Part shown: piece after piece, positions 41,341 through 51,837 of the stretch
How the letters are laid out: every line of letters begins with the position of its first letter
Position numbering within the stretch: position 1 is the stretch's first letter
Notes under the pieces: model-generated
Database searches by the model: none
Told to the model about the DNA's origin: nothing
What the model saw: only the letters and a program-made list of their open reading frames with translations
Made by a program: the position numbers and the translations under genes
NCBI RefSeq assembly: GCF_900638335.1
Contig: NZ_LR134508.1
Coordinates: 434,001-498,000 of the forward strand
From: Campylobacter lari
Lineage (GTDB): Bacteria > Campylobacterota > Campylobacteria > Campylobacterales > Campylobacteraceae
Direction: 5' to 3'
DNA: 64,000 bases

Positions 41341-42582
41341 ATGTTGGAAAATTTTGATAAAGAAATTTTTGATTTAACCCAAAAAGAGTTAGCAAGACAA
41401 TGCGATGGTCTTGAAATGATAGCAAGTGAAAATTTTACCATACCAGAAGTTATGGAGGTAATGGGTAGTATTTTAACAAATAAATATGCAGAAGGCTATC
41501 CTGGTAAAAGATATTATGGTGGATGCGAATTTGTAGATGAGATTGAAACGATTGCTATAGAAAGATGTAAAAAACTTTTTAATTGTAATTTTGCCAATGT
41601 ACAACCTAGTTCAGGTTCACAAGCAAATCAGGGTGTGTATATGGCATTATTAAATCCTGGTGATAGAATTTTAGGTATGGATTTAAGCCATGGAGGACAC
41701 TTAACTCATGGTTCTAAAGTAAGTTCTTCTGGAAAGGTTTATGAAAGCTTTTTTTATGGAGTTGAGCTTGATGGAAGAATTGATTATGATAAAGTTAGAG
41801 AGATAGCAAAAGAAGTTAAGCCAAAACTTATTGTTTGTGGTGCTAGTGCTTATCCTAGGGTGATCGATTTTGCTAAATTTAGAGAAATAGCAGATGAGGT
41901 TGGTGCGTACTTGTTTGCCGATATTGCACATATTGCAGGTTTGGTTGTAGCGGGTGAGCATCCTAGTCCATTCCCTTATGCTCATGTTGTAAGTTCTACT
42001 ACACATAAAACTTTAAGAGGTCCAAGAGGTGGTATTATTATGTGCAATGATGAAGAAATTGCTAAAAAGATTAATTCTGCAATTTTCCCAGGCATTCAAG
42101 GTGGTCCATTAATGCATGTAATTGCTGCTAAGGCGGTTGGGTTTAAATATAATTTAAGCAATGAGTGGAAAATTTATGCTAAGCAAATTATTAAAAATAC
42201 TGCTACTTTGGCACAAGTTTTAATAGATAGAAAATATGATTTAGTAAGCGGTGGTACTGATAATCATTTGATTTTATTAAGCTTTTTAAATAAAGATTTT
42301 AGTGGTAAAGATGCGGATTTGGCACTAGAAAGAGCAGGTATTACAGCTAATAAAAATACTGTTCCAGGTGAAACTAGAAGCCCTTTTGTAACGAGTGGTT
42401 TAAGACTTGGAACAGCAGCTTTGACAGCAAGAGGTTTTAAAGAAGAGCAAATTACTATTGTTGCAAATTATATAGCTGATATTTTAGATGATATACAAAA
42501 TACAAAATTACAAGAGGAAGTTAAGGTTAAACTGAAGGATTTAGCAAGTAATTTTATTATATATGAAAGGGCTTTATTTTGA
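41341..42582 (+). CDS. glyA: Serine hydroxymethyltransferase
   Basis: A 413-residue PLP enzyme. The start motif is [20 protein letters not shown], followed by [20 protein letters not shown], the PLP lysine in [15 protein letters not shown], and [16 protein letters not shown]. It interconverts serine and glycine with tetrahydrofolate, feeding one-carbon metabolism. The ATG directly follows the lysS stop. Confidence 0.97.
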   Translation: MLENFDKEIFDLTQKELARQCDGLEMIASENFTIPEVMEVMGSILTNKYAEGYPGKRYYGGCEFVDEIETIAIERCKKLFNCNFANVQPSSGSQANQGVYMALLNPGDRILGMDLSHGGHLTHGSKVSSSGKVYESFFYGVELDGRIDYDKVREIAKEVKPKLIVCGASAYPRVIDFAKFREIADEVGAYLFADIAHIAGLVVAGEHPSPFPYAHVVSSTTHKTLRGPRGGIIMCNDEEIAKKINSAIFPGIQGGPLMHVIAAKAVGFKYNLSNEWKIYAKQIIKNTATLAQVLIDRKYDLVSGGTDNHLILLSFLNKDFSGKDADLALERAGITANKNTVPGETRSPFVTSGLRLGTAALTARGFKEEQITIVANYIADILDDIQNTKLQEEVKVKLKDLASNFIIYERALF

Positions 42583-43124
42583 TTACAACAATGGATTTAG
42601 CTTTAATTAAAATGGTTACAAGCCATTATTATATAAAGCGTGATACTATAGTAAATAAATATGAATACAAGGGCAGAATTTTCTTTGATAAATTTGAAAA
42701 AGTTAATTCTCCATTAACCGCTAGTGTTATACAAGAGCATATGGAAAAAAAGATAATCGTGGCACACTCCTTGATTAATAGTTTTGATAAGGTTGAAAAT
42801 ATTGTATTTGATTATAATGGTTTTAATGCGGAGCGTTTTTGGCATAGAGCGCAGCTTGTATTAAGAGAAGAAGGTTTTATTAATTTTACTGCTTATAGAA
42901 CAAGAACTAATAATCATTTACATTTGTATATTCATAAAGGACATACAACCTTTAATGAGGCTTGTTCTTTGGGTTCAAAATTATCTTTACTTTTTTCCCA
43001 AAAAATGCCTGTAGAGTGGAAAGTTTTTCCTAGTATGGATATACCTAGAGAATTTAATATATTAACTTTGCCTTACGAAGTATATCAAAAAGAACGTGGT
43101 GCTTCTTGGTCTAAACATATGTAA
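42579..43124 (+). CDS. DUF1882 protein, epsilonproteobacterial hypothetical
   Basis: A 181-residue soluble protein typical of campylobacters and helicobacters (Cj0403-like). It has the conserved segments [40 protein letters not shown] and [18 protein letters not shown]. The TTG at 42579 overlaps the glyA stop and is spaced 8 nt from GAAAGG. The first ATG (42591) is 20 nt away from that site, so TTG is preferred with some doubt. Function unknown. Confidence 0.82.
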   Translation: MITTMDLALIKMVTSHYYIKRDTIVNKYEYKGRIFFDKFEKVNSPLTASVIQEHMEKKIIVAHSLINSFDKVENIVFDYNGFNAERFWHRAQLVLREEGFINFTAYRTRTNNHLHLYIHKGHTTFNEACSLGSKLSLLFSQKMPVEWKVFPSMDIPREFNILTLPYEVYQKERGASWSKHM

Positions 43125-43143
43125 TTTTTTGAAAGGATGAAAA

Positions 43144-43950
43144 ATGGAAGAAAACAATAAAAACGAATTTGATGATATTATTTTACAAAAAAGTAATAAA
43201 AGCGAAAAACTTAAAAAAATTTTACTTAGATCGATTATTTTAATCATTGTATTTTTAGTTGTTATGATAGCAATGAAGCTAATTAATGATCCAGGTGAAG
43301 AAAAAACATTACAAATTCCATCAGAACCACAAGAGCAAGCTGCTTATGAAAATAATTTTAATTCTTTGCCTATTACAGATAGTGCTAAAGAAGAGGATGA
43401 ATTTGAAGCTTTAGCTAGAAAATTAAAAGAAGAGAGTTCTTTGAGTGATACAAATACTACTATAGAAGAAAAACAAGAAGTTCCAAACAATAGTGTGTTA
43501 GATCAAATTACTACAATAGAATCAAAAGAAGAACCAGCTAAGATGGAAGAAAAACAAGAAGAGATTAAACCTATAGAAAAATCTATAGAAAAACCGATTC
43601 AAAAACCTTCTGAAAAACAAAAAAATAACATAATTGAGCAACAAAAAGCTTCAGAGCAAAGTAATACAAACGAATTATTTGAAAGTATAAAAACACCAAA
43701 TGTTCAAACACAACTTCCTTCAGGTGCTTATATTCAAGTTTTTTCTTTAAATAGTTTAGATCCTAAATCAAAAGAATTAAATATACTTAAAGAAAATGGA
43801 TATGATTATAAAATTTATAAAACAACAGTAAACGGCAAAGAGCTAACGAAAGTTTTAGTTGGACCTTATAAAGAGAGTGAATTAAAGGCTGAATTAGAAA
43901 AAGTACGCTCTAAAATTGCAAAAGGTGCTTTTACGTTCAGAGTAAAATGA
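43144..43950 (+). CDS. SPOR-domain membrane protein
   Basis: 268 residues. A charged cytoplasmic N-terminus precedes one membrane helix (IILIIVFLVVMIAMKLI, residues ~32-48). A long Glu/Lys/Pro-rich periplasmic linker with PIEKSIEKPIQKPSEK repeats follows. The C-terminal SPOR domain (~195-268) contains GAYIQVFSLNSLD and YKIYKTTVNGKELTKVLVGP. SPOR domains bind denuded septal peptidoglycan, so a division-site role is likely. It overlaps aroE by 4 bp. Confidence 0.88.
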   Translation: MEENNKNEFDDIILQKSNKSEKLKKILLRSIILIIVFLVVMIAMKLINDPGEEKTLQIPSEPQEQAAYENNFNSLPITDSAKEEDEFEALARKLKEESSLSDTNTTIEEKQEVPNNSVLDQITTIESKEEPAKMEEKQEEIKPIEKSIEKPIQKPSEKQKNNIIEQQKASEQSNTNELFESIKTPNVQTQLPSGAYIQVFSLNSLDPKSKELNILKENGYDYKIYKTTVNGKELTKVLVGPYKESELKAELEKVRSKIAKGAFTFRVK

Positions 43951-44729
43951 AAACTTTTGCAGTTATAGGAGATCCTATTATGCATTCTAAATCTCCAAGA
44001 ATGCATAATAATGCCTTGCAAACCCTAAAAAAAGATGCAGTATATACAAGATATCATTTAACAGATAAAACAAAATTAAAAGAAGTTGTTCAAAAGTTAG
44101 ATGGAGCTAATATCACCATACCTTTTAAGGAGGTAGCTTGTAAAATTGCTGATTTCAAAGATGAAAGCGTTATGCATATAGGCTCTGCTAATACTTTATT
44201 AAATAAAGATAATAAAATTTATGCTTATAATACAGATTATCTAGGATTTTTAAAAGCGATTGAAGATTTTTCTTTTGTTGAAAATACCTTGATCTTGGGT
44301 GCTGGAGGTACAGCCAAGGCTTTGGCATATGCTTTAAAATCTAAGAATATTAAAGTTACAGTAGCAAATCGTTCTAGTGCTAGATTTGAAAATTTAGCCA
44401 GCTATCCATGTTTTTTATATAATCAACTTGAGTTAAATGAAAAATTTGATTTAATTATTAATACAACTAGTGCAGGCTTAAATGATGAAAATTTACCCTG
44501 TAAAGAAGAGATTTTAAAAGGCATTTTTCGACAAGCAAGATATGTCTTTGATGTGATTTATGGTAAACACACACCTTTTTTAAAATTAGCAAAAGAAAAT
44601 AACTTAAAAACAAAAGATGGTATGCAAATGCTTTTATGGCAGGGTGTTTTTGCTTTTGAGTTGTTTTTAGAATGTCAAAAAACAGAGGAAATTTTTAAAG
44701 CCATGGAGTCGGCTTTAAAATTTCCTTAA
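43947..44729 (+). CDS. aroE: Shikimate dehydrogenase
   Basis: 260 residues. The shikimate-binding start is [20 protein letters not shown] (Ser-x-Ser pair), followed by [14 protein letters not shown] with the catalytic Lys, NTDYLGF, the NADP loop [15 protein letters not shown], and the C-terminal [17 protein letters not shown]. It performs the fourth step of the shikimate pathway. The gene converges with dnaJ; their stop codons share bases. Confidence 0.95.
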   Translation: MKTFAVIGDPIMHSKSPRMHNNALQTLKKDAVYTRYHLTDKTKLKEVVQKLDGANITIPFKEVACKIADFKDESVMHIGSANTLLNKDNKIYAYNTDYLGFLKAIEDFSFVENTLILGAGGTAKALAYALKSKNIKVTVANRSSARFENLASYPCFLYNQLELNEKFDLIINTTSAGLNDENLPCKEEILKGIFRQARYVFDVIYGKHTPFLKLAKENNLKTKDGMQMLLWQGVFAFELFLECQKTEEIFKAMESALKFP

Positions 44730-45847
44730 TGACTAAACCAAGATTTTATTTTATCAAGCAAGCTTTCCTGTTCTATAAAGGCTTCCTCATCTATTAAGCC
44801 AAAACTTTTTTCAAGCTCTAATAATAGATTTTTTTGTTCTTCAGTGAGAGTTTTTGGAAATTTTATTTCAATTTGTACAATATGAGAGCCCAGTTTTCCA
44901 CTATGAATATTTTTAACACCTTCATTGGCTAACTCAAATTTTTGCTTATCCTTTGCACCTACTGGAAGCTTAAGATCAGCCTCTCCTCTTATAGTAGAAA
45001 CTTTAATAGTCTTGCCAAGAGCAGCTTGGGTAAAAAATACAGGTACTATGGTATAAATATCATCATCATGCCTGATAAATTTATCATCATCTTCTATAAT
45101 GATTTTAATATACAAATCACCTCTTTGAGAAGAATTTGGAAGTTCGTTGGCTTTGTTTTGCACTCTAAGACTCATACCGCTATCTATGCCTTCTGGTATA
45201 TCAAGTTCTATGTAATCTTTGATTTCTTCATAACCATTGCCATGGCATACCTTGCATTTATCTTTTATAATGTGACCATTTCCTTTGCAATGATTGCAAG
45301 TTTGTACAAAAGTCATAAAACCTTGTCTAACACCAACTTGACCTTTTCCGTTGCAATGAGGACAAGTATCTAGTTTTCCATTTTCTGAACCACTTCCTTT
45401 GCATGATTTGCAAAAGCTTTTATAGGTAAAATCAATTTTTTTCTTGCAGCCAAATATAGCTTCTTTAAAACTAATTTTTGTTGCTATTTTTAGATCGTGG
45501 GGATATCTGTTTTCTTTTTCTTTTTTACGCCCTGAGTTCCCAAAACCAAATCCTTCTCCAAAAAAGCTTGAAAATATATCTCCTAAATCAACATCTCCAA
45601 AACCGCTAAATCCACTTGCTTGTCCTTTAAGTCCTTCTTTTCCATATCTATCATATATACTTCTTTTTTCATCATTGCTAAGTATTTCATAAGCCTCATT
45701 AACAAGTTTAAATTTTTCTTCAGCTTCTTTATCTCCTTGGTTTCTATCAGGATGATATTTTAATGCCATTTTTCTATAAGCTTTTTTTATGGTCTCTTTA
45801 TCTGAAGTTTGAGAAATTTCTAATATTTCATAATAATTAAGTTCCAC
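44726..45847 (-). CDS. dnaJ: Chaperone DnaJ
   Basis: A 373-residue type I J-protein. The J domain is residues 1-70 with HPD in [16 protein letters not shown], followed by a Gly/Phe-rich stretch ([19 protein letters not shown]). Four zinc repeats are [24 protein letters not shown] and CKVCHGNG; C-terminal substrate domains follow. It co-operates with DnaK. It diverges from racRS, as in C. jejuni, where RacR is reported to affect dnaJ expression. Confidence 0.97.
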   Translation of the reverse strand: MELNYYEILEISQTSDKETIKKAYRKMALKYHPDRNQGDKEAEEKFKLVNEAYEILSNDEKRSIYDRYGKEGLKGQASGFSGFGDVDLGDIFSSFFGEGFGFGNSGRKKEKENRYPHDLKIATKISFKEAIFGCKKKIDFTYKSFCKSCKGSGSENGKLDTCPHCNGKGQVGVRQGFMTFVQTCNHCKGNGHIIKDKCKVCHGNGYEEIKDYIELDIPEGIDSGMSLRVQNKANELPNSSQRGDLYIKIIIEDDDKFIRHDDDIYTIVPVFFTQAALGKTIKVSTIRGEADLKLPVGAKDKQKFELANEGVKNIHSGKLGSHIVQIEIKFPKTLTEEQKNLLLELEKSFGLIDEEAFIEQESLLDKIKSWFSH

Positions 45848-45917
45848 TTTTTTCCTCTCTTGAAAAATTAATATTGTAATTTTAGCAAAAAAATAAATGA
45901 ATAATTAAATTATGTGT

Positions 45918-45923
45918 TATAAT
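45918..45923 (+). promoter_or_regulatory. Probable -10 box for racRS
   Basis: TATAAT in TGTGTTATAATATTAAG, 37 bp upstream of racR. A second TATAAT-like site (TTTATAATACA) lies a few bases downstream, so the exact start is open. Confidence 0.45.
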
Positions 45924-45959
45924 ATTAAGTTTATAATACATTTTCAAGAAGGATAGATA

Positions 45960-46631
45960 ATGATTAATGTTTTAATGATTGAAGATGATCCAGATTTTGC
46001 AGAATTTTTAGCAGAATATTTAGCCCAGTTTAATATAAAAGTTACTAATTATGAAGATCCGTATTTAGGGATGAGTGCTGGTATAAAAAATTATGATTGT
46101 TTGATTCTTGACTTAACTTTACCTGGACTTGACGGTCTTGAAGTTTGTCGTGAAATAAGAGAAAAATACAGCATTCCTATTATTATTTCTTCGGCTAGAA
46201 GTGATTTGAGTGATAAAATCGTAGGGCTTCAAATAGGTGCGGATGATTATTTGCCAAAACCTTATGATCCAAAAGAGATGCATGCAAGAATCATGAGTTT
46301 AATTCGTCGCTCAAAGCGTGTAAATGAAACTCCTGAAAAAATAATCAATTCAGCATTTAAAATTGATGAAAAAAGACATGAAATTAGTTATAATGAAGAA
46401 GTTTTAGTTTTAACACCAGCTGAGTATGAAATTTTGAGTTATATGATAAGACAACATGGATTTTCAGTCAGTAGGGAGCAACTTGTATATCATTGCAAGA
46501 GTTTAAAAGATAAGGATTCTAAAAGTTTAGATGTGATTATTGGTAGACTTAGAACTAAAATTGGTGATAGTTCAAAAGCGCCAAAACATATTTTTTCAGT
46601 TAGAGGAATAGGATATAAATTAATAGGATGA
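45960..46631 (+). CDS. racR: Response regulator RacR (OmpR family)
   Basis: 223 residues. The receiver domain (1-~120) has the acidic pocket MIEDDPD, phosphoacceptor Asp51 in LILDLTLPGLDGLEV, and Lys in ADDYLPKPYDP. The winged-helix DNA-binding domain (~130-223) has VLTPAEYEILSYMIRQHGF and the C-terminal [12 protein letters not shown]. In C. jejuni RacRS responds to growth temperature and to electron-acceptor/nitrogen conditions. It overlaps racS by ATGA. Confidence 0.9.
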   Translation: MINVLMIEDDPDFAEFLAEYLAQFNIKVTNYEDPYLGMSAGIKNYDCLILDLTLPGLDGLEVCREIREKYSIPIIISSARSDLSDKIVGLQIGADDYLPKPYDPKEMHARIMSLIRRSKRVNETPEKIINSAFKIDEKRHEISYNEEVLVLTPAEYEILSYMIRQHGFSVSREQLVYHCKSLKDKDSKSLDVIIGRLRTKIGDSSKAPKHIFSVRGIGYKLIG

Positions 46632-47860
46632 AAATAACTATTAATCTTAAGATTACAGTTCTTTTTGCAACTGCATTTTTATTTGTTTGTGCTTTGTTTG
46701 TGCTTTTGGGTAAGGTTCAAATAGATTCTTATTTAACTAATGAGCAAAGTAGGCAAAAAGAAATTGCAGAAAAAATAATATATAACTTAGAAAGAAAAGA
46801 AGGCTTCTCAATACATGATTATCTTCTTTCTAAGTCTTTTAAATTAGTTGAAAACGAGCGTAATATAAAACATATCGTTGCAAAAGGTGAAAAAGTACTT
46901 AGGGTTAATTCCTCATATGGAAGTTTTTCTTCCATTATTTACCATAATCAAATTTTTTTTTATGTAGAACAGCTTAAGGCAAAATATCTTTACGAGTTAA
47001 ATGCTTCGGCACGTCTTGAATATCTATTTTTATTAAGTTTCTTTTTTAGTTTGATTTTGATTATATTTTTATATTTTTCAGTATTAAGATCTTTAATGCC
47101 TTTAAAAATTTTAAAAAAGAAAATTAAAAATATCAGCACAGGTAAGATTGAACCTCTATCTGAGTATTCTCAGATTAATGATGAAATTTCTGAAATTTCT
47201 TTTGAATTTGATCACGCTATTAATAAAATTCAAGAACTTGTAAAATCAAGACAATTTTTCTTAAGAATGATTATGCATGAACTTAAAACACCTATTGGAA
47301 AAGGTAGGATAGTTTGTGAAATGCTAGATAATCAAAAACAAAAAGATCGTTTGGTGGCAATTTTTGAAAGACTTGAATTATTAATAGATGAATTTGGAAA
47401 GATTGAAAAAGTCTTATCAAGAAATTGTCAGCTTAATTTACAAACTTATCATCTGAGTTTGATTTTGGAACAGGCTGAAGATTATTTAATGAGAGATGAC
47501 TTTTATCAAAAAGTAAAGATAATCTATAAAGAGGATGCTATGATGGTTGCTGATTTGGAGCTCTTTTCTTTAATGCTTAAAAATCTAATTGATAATGCCA
47601 TTAAATACTCAACTGATAAAGCTTGCGAAATTATATGTTCTGGAGATTATATAATTGTCAAAAATAAAGGAATTCAGCTTAAAAAAACTTTTGATTATTA
47701 TTTAAAACCATTTGTAAGAGAGCAAAATACTCAAGTTGAGGGTATGGGACTGGGTCTTTATATTATTAATAATATTTGCAATCTTCATGGTTACAATCTA
47801 ACCTATAGTTATGAAGATGGTTATCATACTTTCAAAATTGTTTTTTCAAGGTTGAAATGA
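46628..47860 (+). CDS. racS: Sensor histidine kinase RacS
   Basis: 410 residues with two membrane helices (~10-30 and ~135-155) flanking a periplasmic sensor region of about 100 residues, then a HAMP-like linker. The phosphoacceptor His217 is in [16 protein letters not shown] box LIDNAIKYS and G box [13 protein letters not shown] follow. It phosphorylates RacR, encoded just upstream with overlapping codons. The kinase core is complete. The signal is not evident from sequence. Confidence 0.9.
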   Translation: MKITINLKITVLFATAFLFVCALFVLLGKVQIDSYLTNEQSRQKEIAEKIIYNLERKEGFSIHDYLLSKSFKLVENERNIKHIVAKGEKVLRVNSSYGSFSSIIYHNQIFFYVEQLKAKYLYELNASARLEYLFLLSFFFSLILIIFLYFSVLRSLMPLKILKKKIKNISTGKIEPLSEYSQINDEISEISFEFDHAINKIQELVKSRQFFLRMIMHELKTPIGKGRIVCEMLDNQKQKDRLVAIFERLELLIDEFGKIEKVLSRNCQLNLQTYHLSLILEQAEDYLMRDDFYQKVKIIYKEDAMMVADLELFSLMLKNLIDNAIKYSTDKACEIICSGDYIIVKNKGIQLKKTFDYYLKPFVREQNTQVEGMGLGLYIINNICNLHGYNLTYSYEDGYHTFKIVFSRLK

Positions 47861-47861
47861 T

Positions 47862-48434
47862 TTGAAAGGCTTAGAAAAATTTAATGAGTTAGTAGCTGCT
47901 TTTTCTGCCTTGCCTACTATAGGAAAAAAATCTGCTTTAAGACTTGCATATCATGTTTGTATAAAAGATCCTTTGTTAGGTTCTAAGCTTGCTTATCATA
48001 TTGAAGAATCTATAAGAATGATAAAAAAATGCACACAATGTGGAGCTTTAAGTGAAAATGAATTATGTGAAGTTTGTTCTAATATAGAAAGAAATCATAA
48101 TATTATCTGCATAGTGCAAGATTCTAAAGATGTCCTGGTTTTAGAAGATAGTGGAAGTTATAATGGGCTTTATTTTGTGCTTGATGATACAAGTGAGGAA
48201 AATATTGTAAAATTAAGAATTATGATTGAGCGTAATAAAACCACAGAAGTATTTTTTGCTTTTACACAAGGTTTAAATTCTGATGCTATTGTTTTTTTTA
48301 TAGAAGAAAAATTAAAAGATTTAAATTTAAGTTTTTCGCAAATAGCTCAAGGTATTCCAAGTGGTGTGAGTTTAGAAAATGTTGATTTTATATCTTTGCA
48401 TAAAGCTATAAATCATAGAACTAAGCTTGATTAA
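47862..48434 (+). CDS. recR: Recombination protein RecR
   Basis: 190 residues with a TTG start, 2 nt after racS. A helix-hairpin-helix ([18 protein letters not shown]) is followed by a four-Cys zinc finger ([16 protein letters not shown]) and a Toprim domain ([18 protein letters not shown]). RecR works in RecFOR-type loading of RecA at gaps; in epsilonproteobacteria it acts with RecO. Slightly shorter than E. coli RecR (201). Its end overlaps the converging membrane-protein gene by 14 bp. Confidence 0.93.
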   Translation: MKGLEKFNELVAAFSALPTIGKKSALRLAYHVCIKDPLLGSKLAYHIEESIRMIKKCTQCGALSENELCEVCSNIERNHNIICIVQDSKDVLVLEDSGSYNGLYFVLDDTSEENIVKLRIMIERNKTTEVFFAFTQGLNSDAIVFFIEEKLKDLNLSFSQIAQGIPSGVSLENVDFISLHKAINHRTKLD

Positions 48435-49443
48435 TATATTTTTTTAATAATGCCAACCATTCATTTTTGTTAATATCACTTAAGATTATATTGGCAAAAT
48501 CACAGCTTTTAACTCTATTTTTGGAAAAAAGTAAAATGGTATTTTGTGGATTTTTTGTTTTATATTCTTGCAAAATTTGATTAATATGTATAAGATCAAA
48601 TTTTATAACTTCATAATCTATTAAAGTCAATTTGAAATTTAATTGTAATGCTTTTTTAAAATCACTTAAATTATTTACAGCTTGGTTGTTTTGGCAAAAT
48701 TGATTGGTTATATTTAAAATAAGATCATTTTCAAAGCTTGTGGATTTAAAAATCAAAACATTATAAGAAATTCTTTTTTTGTAAGCTTCTTGTGTAAAAT
48801 TGGCGTTTAGAAAATTAATAATATCTTCAGCACAAATTTTAGTAAAAGTAAAATTTAAAATATCATCAACCTTTTCTTTTGAGATAATAAAGCTAAATTT
48901 CTTTTCCTTGTAATCATTTGTGATTTCACTACTAATTCCTATATTTGATAATATGCATTGTAAAAGAAAATTTTCAACAACATTGTTGTTTATAATACCT
49001 ACATGTATATTTTCAAAACAATCATTTACTGGAATTTTATTGCAGTGATATTGTCGTAAAATTGGTTTTAGTGTGTATAAATTATCTGTTTGTAGATAGT
49101 TTAAACCTTGAGTAAGATATTGAAAATCTTTTTGCATAAGTTGATTTTGTAATTTTTGATCTTGTAGTTGTTTATTGATTAAATCAAATGATAGTTTTAA
49201 ATTTTCGTTTAATTCTTTCAAAGAATTTGATTTTGGCAGAGAAAGATATTTTTCAATTTCTTGGGTTGAAATTTTATTTTTTTTGATTTTTTGATTTTTT
49301 AAGATTATATAAACACATGCAATGATAAAAATCAAAATACCAACAAAGGTATAAATGAAGAATAGTTTTTGATCAATAGGATATAAAAAATAATAATTTA
49401 AAAAACATAAAATTAAAGTCAAAAGACTAATAAATAATATCAT
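48421..49443 (-). CDS. Membrane protein with coiled coil and receiver-like C-terminal part
   Basis: 340 residues. Two N-terminal membrane helices (~1-20 and ~28-50) precede a predicted coiled coil (~55-120, [19 protein letters not shown] onward). The soluble part ends in segments resembling a degenerate response-regulator fold ([15 protein letters not shown], then NTILLFSK and [20 protein letters not shown]). The full acidic pocket of a working receiver is not visible. The start overlaps the uvrC stop by ATGA, so it is cotranscribed after uvrC. Resembles Cj1245c by position. Function unknown. Confidence 0.65.
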   Translation of the reverse strand: MILFISLLTLILCFLNYYFLYPIDQKLFFIYTFVGILIFIIACVYIILKNQKIKKNKISTQEIEKYLSLPKSNSLKELNENLKLSFDLINKQLQDQKLQNQLMQKDFQYLTQGLNYLQTDNLYTLKPILRQYHCNKIPVNDCFENIHVGIINNNVVENFLLQCILSNIGISSEITNDYKEKKFSFIISKEKVDDILNFTFTKICAEDIINFLNANFTQEAYKKRISYNVLIFKSTSFENDLILNITNQFCQNNQAVNNLSDFKKALQLNFKLTLIDYEVIKFDLIHINQILQEYKTKNPQNTILLFSKNRVKSCDFANIILSDINKNEWLALLKKYINQA

Positions 49444-51233
49444 AAATTTTCCTTAATTAATTTAGCTATTTTTATATTGGAAAGTGATTTTAATTCATCA
49501 AAATTAGCTTTGCTAATCTCATCAAAGCTACCATAATAATCTAAAAATTTTTTAATATATCCTTGAGAAATTCCAAGTTGTATTAGCTTGGAGCTTTGCA
49601 AATCTTGTTTTCTTTTTGTTTTTTGATGAAAACTAATTGCAAAGCGATGTGCTTCATCGCGTAATTTTTGCAAAAATTGTAATTTTTTATCATCAGTGGA
49701 AAGTTGAATTTTACCTTCTTGGGTATAAATTTTATCCTTTGCGCTTCCTTTTGCTCTATAAGCTTTTGTATCTATTTTTTCTTTAGAAATCGCTAAAATA
49801 TCCACATTTGCTCCAGAACTTTTAATGATATCATTTGCTAACTTTAATAAAGCATCTCCCCCATCAATTAACCATAAATCAGGTGGAGGATTTTTATTAA
49901 ATGACATAGCTCTTTTACTAAGAGTTTGAAGCATTTGATCATAATCATTTTTATAGGATAAATGGTAGTGCCTATAAGAGCTTTTATCAAATTTTCCATC
50001 TTTATAGGCTACTAAAGCACCGACATTTGCTTCACCTTGCATATGGGAATTATCAAAAATTTCTATATAATTAGGATAATTTTGTAGGTTAAAAAATTCT
50101 TTTAATTCTTTTAAAAATAAATAATCATCACTCTTTAAGTGTTTTTGTATGTTTATTTTTGCATTTTCTAATGCAAGTTGGCACAAGGCTTTTTTTTCAC
50201 CAAGTTTTGGAGTCTTAAGGTGAAATTTTCTAGAAAATCTCTCACTAAGTAAATTTTGCAAAAGGTTCATATCTTCAAATTCTTCATGTGTATAGATTTG
50301 GGTTGAATTTATTGGACTATCTTGGGTGTAATTTTCTAATATATATTGCTTATATATTGCATTTAAGTCAAACTCATCTTGATGATTTAGGGTTAATACT
50401 TTATGGTTTGAGCTAATTATCCTGCCATTATTTATAACAAAACGCACCATAGAGAGTATATTTGCTTCATGGTATATGGCAAAAACATCAAAATCTTCTA
50501 ATTTTGCAAGATCTATTTGTATTTTTACACTTAAATCTTCTATTGTTTTGATTTGATCTCTTATAATAGCCGCTTCTTCGTAGTTTTCGTTTTTTGCATA
50601 TTCAAGCATTTTATTTTCTAAATTTTTTGTTAAAGATAGAGGGTTTAAAAGAGCTTGAGTGGCCTTTTGGATAATTTTTTCATATTCTTGTTTAGAGATT
50701 TTTTGCTCACATGGTCCTTTGCAACGCTTGATTTGGTAAAAAAGACAAAGTTCTTTGCAAGATTTTTTTTGTCTTAGTTCAAATGATAAATACAAAGCAT
50801 TTAAAAGTTCTTTTGCTCCTTTAAAAAACGGACCAAAATATTTTATTTTGTTTTTTTTGATGATTTTTCTTGTAATTTCAAATCTAGGAAATTCTTCATT
50901 TAAATCTATATAAATATAAGGGTAGGTTTTATCATCTCTTAATAATATATTATATTTTGGATGAAGTTGTTTTATAAAAGAATTTTCTAGTATTAAAGCA
51001 TCGGCCTCACTTTTTGTAGTGATAAATTCTAAATGATGCGTTTGGTTAATCATTTTTTGAATTCTTAAGCTATTGTTAGGATTTGGGCAAAGATTTGGAC
51101 TGAAATTAAAATAACTTCTAACACGATTTTTTAAATTTTTAGCCTTACCTACATATAAAAGCTTACCTTGTATATCAAAATACTGATATACGCCTGGTAA
51201 ATTAGGCAAAGTTTTAAGTTCATTTTCAAGCAT
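49440..51233 (-). CDS. uvrC: Excinuclease ABC subunit C
   Basis: 597 residues. The N-terminal GIY-YIG nuclease has LPGVYQYFDIQGKLLYVGKAKNLKNR-type sequence (residues ~12-37). A Cys cluster (CKELCLFYQIKRCKGPC) and a UVR domain (AKNENYEEAAIIRDQIKTIE) follow. The RNase H-like C-domain has EIFDNSHMQGEANVGALV and WLIDGGDALL; a helix-hairpin-helix ends the protein. It makes both incisions in nucleotide excision repair. It overlaps genes on both sides (8 bp upstream, 4 bp downstream). Confidence 0.96.
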   Translation of the reverse strand: MLENELKTLPNLPGVYQYFDIQGKLLYVGKAKNLKNRVRSYFNFSPNLCPNPNNSLRIQKMINQTHHLEFITTKSEADALILENSFIKQLHPKYNILLRDDKTYPYIYIDLNEEFPRFEITRKIIKKNKIKYFGPFFKGAKELLNALYLSFELRQKKSCKELCLFYQIKRCKGPCEQKISKQEYEKIIQKATQALLNPLSLTKNLENKMLEYAKNENYEEAAIIRDQIKTIEDLSVKIQIDLAKLEDFDVFAIYHEANILSMVRFVINNGRIISSNHKVLTLNHQDEFDLNAIYKQYILENYTQDSPINSTQIYTHEEFEDMNLLQNLLSERFSRKFHLKTPKLGEKKALCQLALENAKINIQKHLKSDDYLFLKELKEFFNLQNYPNYIEIFDNSHMQGEANVGALVAYKDGKFDKSSYRHYHLSYKNDYDQMLQTLSKRAMSFNKNPPPDLWLIDGGDALLKLANDIIKSSGANVDILAISKEKIDTKAYRAKGSAKDKIYTQEGKIQLSTDDKKLQFLQKLRDEAHRFAISFHQKTKRKQDLQSSKLIQLGISQGYIKKFLDYYGSFDEISKANFDELKSLSNIKIAKLIKENL

Positions 51234-51699
51234 TTTTTATAAGTTTTCGCAGTTCTTCAAATTTATTGTATAAAATAGGATTTTTAAAATGGTTTTTAAA
51301 ATTTCCATTAGAAAGTTCTAGATGAGTTTTTTTATGTTCAACAAAAATACTATTATTGGATATAAAGTTTTTATCGCTAAGTATTTTTATATTTTTTACT
51401 TTTGCAAAATTACTCATTGGCTTGGCTAAAGTATAGTTTTTTATGAGACTTTTAATTATTTTTTTGGTATTATCGTGATTAAGCTCCATATATGCAATGT
51501 GGTGTTTAACTAAAATAATCAAAGTATCGTTTTTTATAAAGAGTTTAGTAATCATTTGTCGGTGATTATGGTTAAACAAATTTAAAAACTCTTTATATTG
51601 TAAAAGTGCTTTTAAAGGTCTATAATGTTTATATTTTTCAGAATTGGCAAATACATCGATAATATAACGACATGTTTTAATTTTCTTTTTAACTTCCAT
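51226..51699 (-). CDS. Hypothetical basic protein upstream of uvrC, possibly DciA/DUF721-like
   Basis: A 157-residue lysine-rich protein without signal or membrane segment. The central part (FIKNDTLIILVKHHIAYMEL and KIIKSLIKNY) has the strand-strand-helix pattern of DUF721/DciA proteins, which load the replicative helicase. This is a weak structural resemblance only. It corresponds by position to Cj1247c. Its 5' end overlaps the divergent lipoprotein frame. Confidence 0.65.
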   Translation of the reverse strand: MEVKKKIKTCRYIIDVFANSEKYKHYRPLKALLQYKEFLNLFNHNHRQMITKLFIKNDTLIILVKHHIAYMELNHDNTKKIIKSLIKNYTLAKPMSNFAKVKNIKILSDKNFISNNSIFVEHKKTHLELSNGNFKNHFKNPILYNKFEELRKLIKNA

Positions 51700-51837
51700 T
51701 TAATTATTTTAGCATTTTTTTTATTAATATTTTTAAATGCTTGTGGATATAAGGATACTCCTTTTTATGAAATAAAAGATAATAACGGTAGCATAAAAGA
51801 AATTAAAAAATTCCAATCTTTGGAGAGTGAAATATGA
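51625..51837 (+). CDS. Small lipoprotein, LptM-like
   Basis: Up to 70 residues from the ATG at 51625. That start lies 75 bp inside the divergent hypothetical gene, so a non-ATG start closer to FHLIILAFFLLIFLNACG may be the true one. The lipobox LNAC is followed by GYKDTPFYEIKDNNG. The CGxKxxxF/Y pattern right after the lipid-bearing Cys resembles LptM (YifL) lipoproteins, which help LptD maturation. The gene ends overlapping nhaD. LptM identity is inferred from the short motif. Confidence 0.55.
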   Translation: MFIFFRIGKYIDNITTCFNFLFNFHLIILAFFLLIFLNACGYKDTPFYEIKDNNGSIKEIKKFQSLESEI

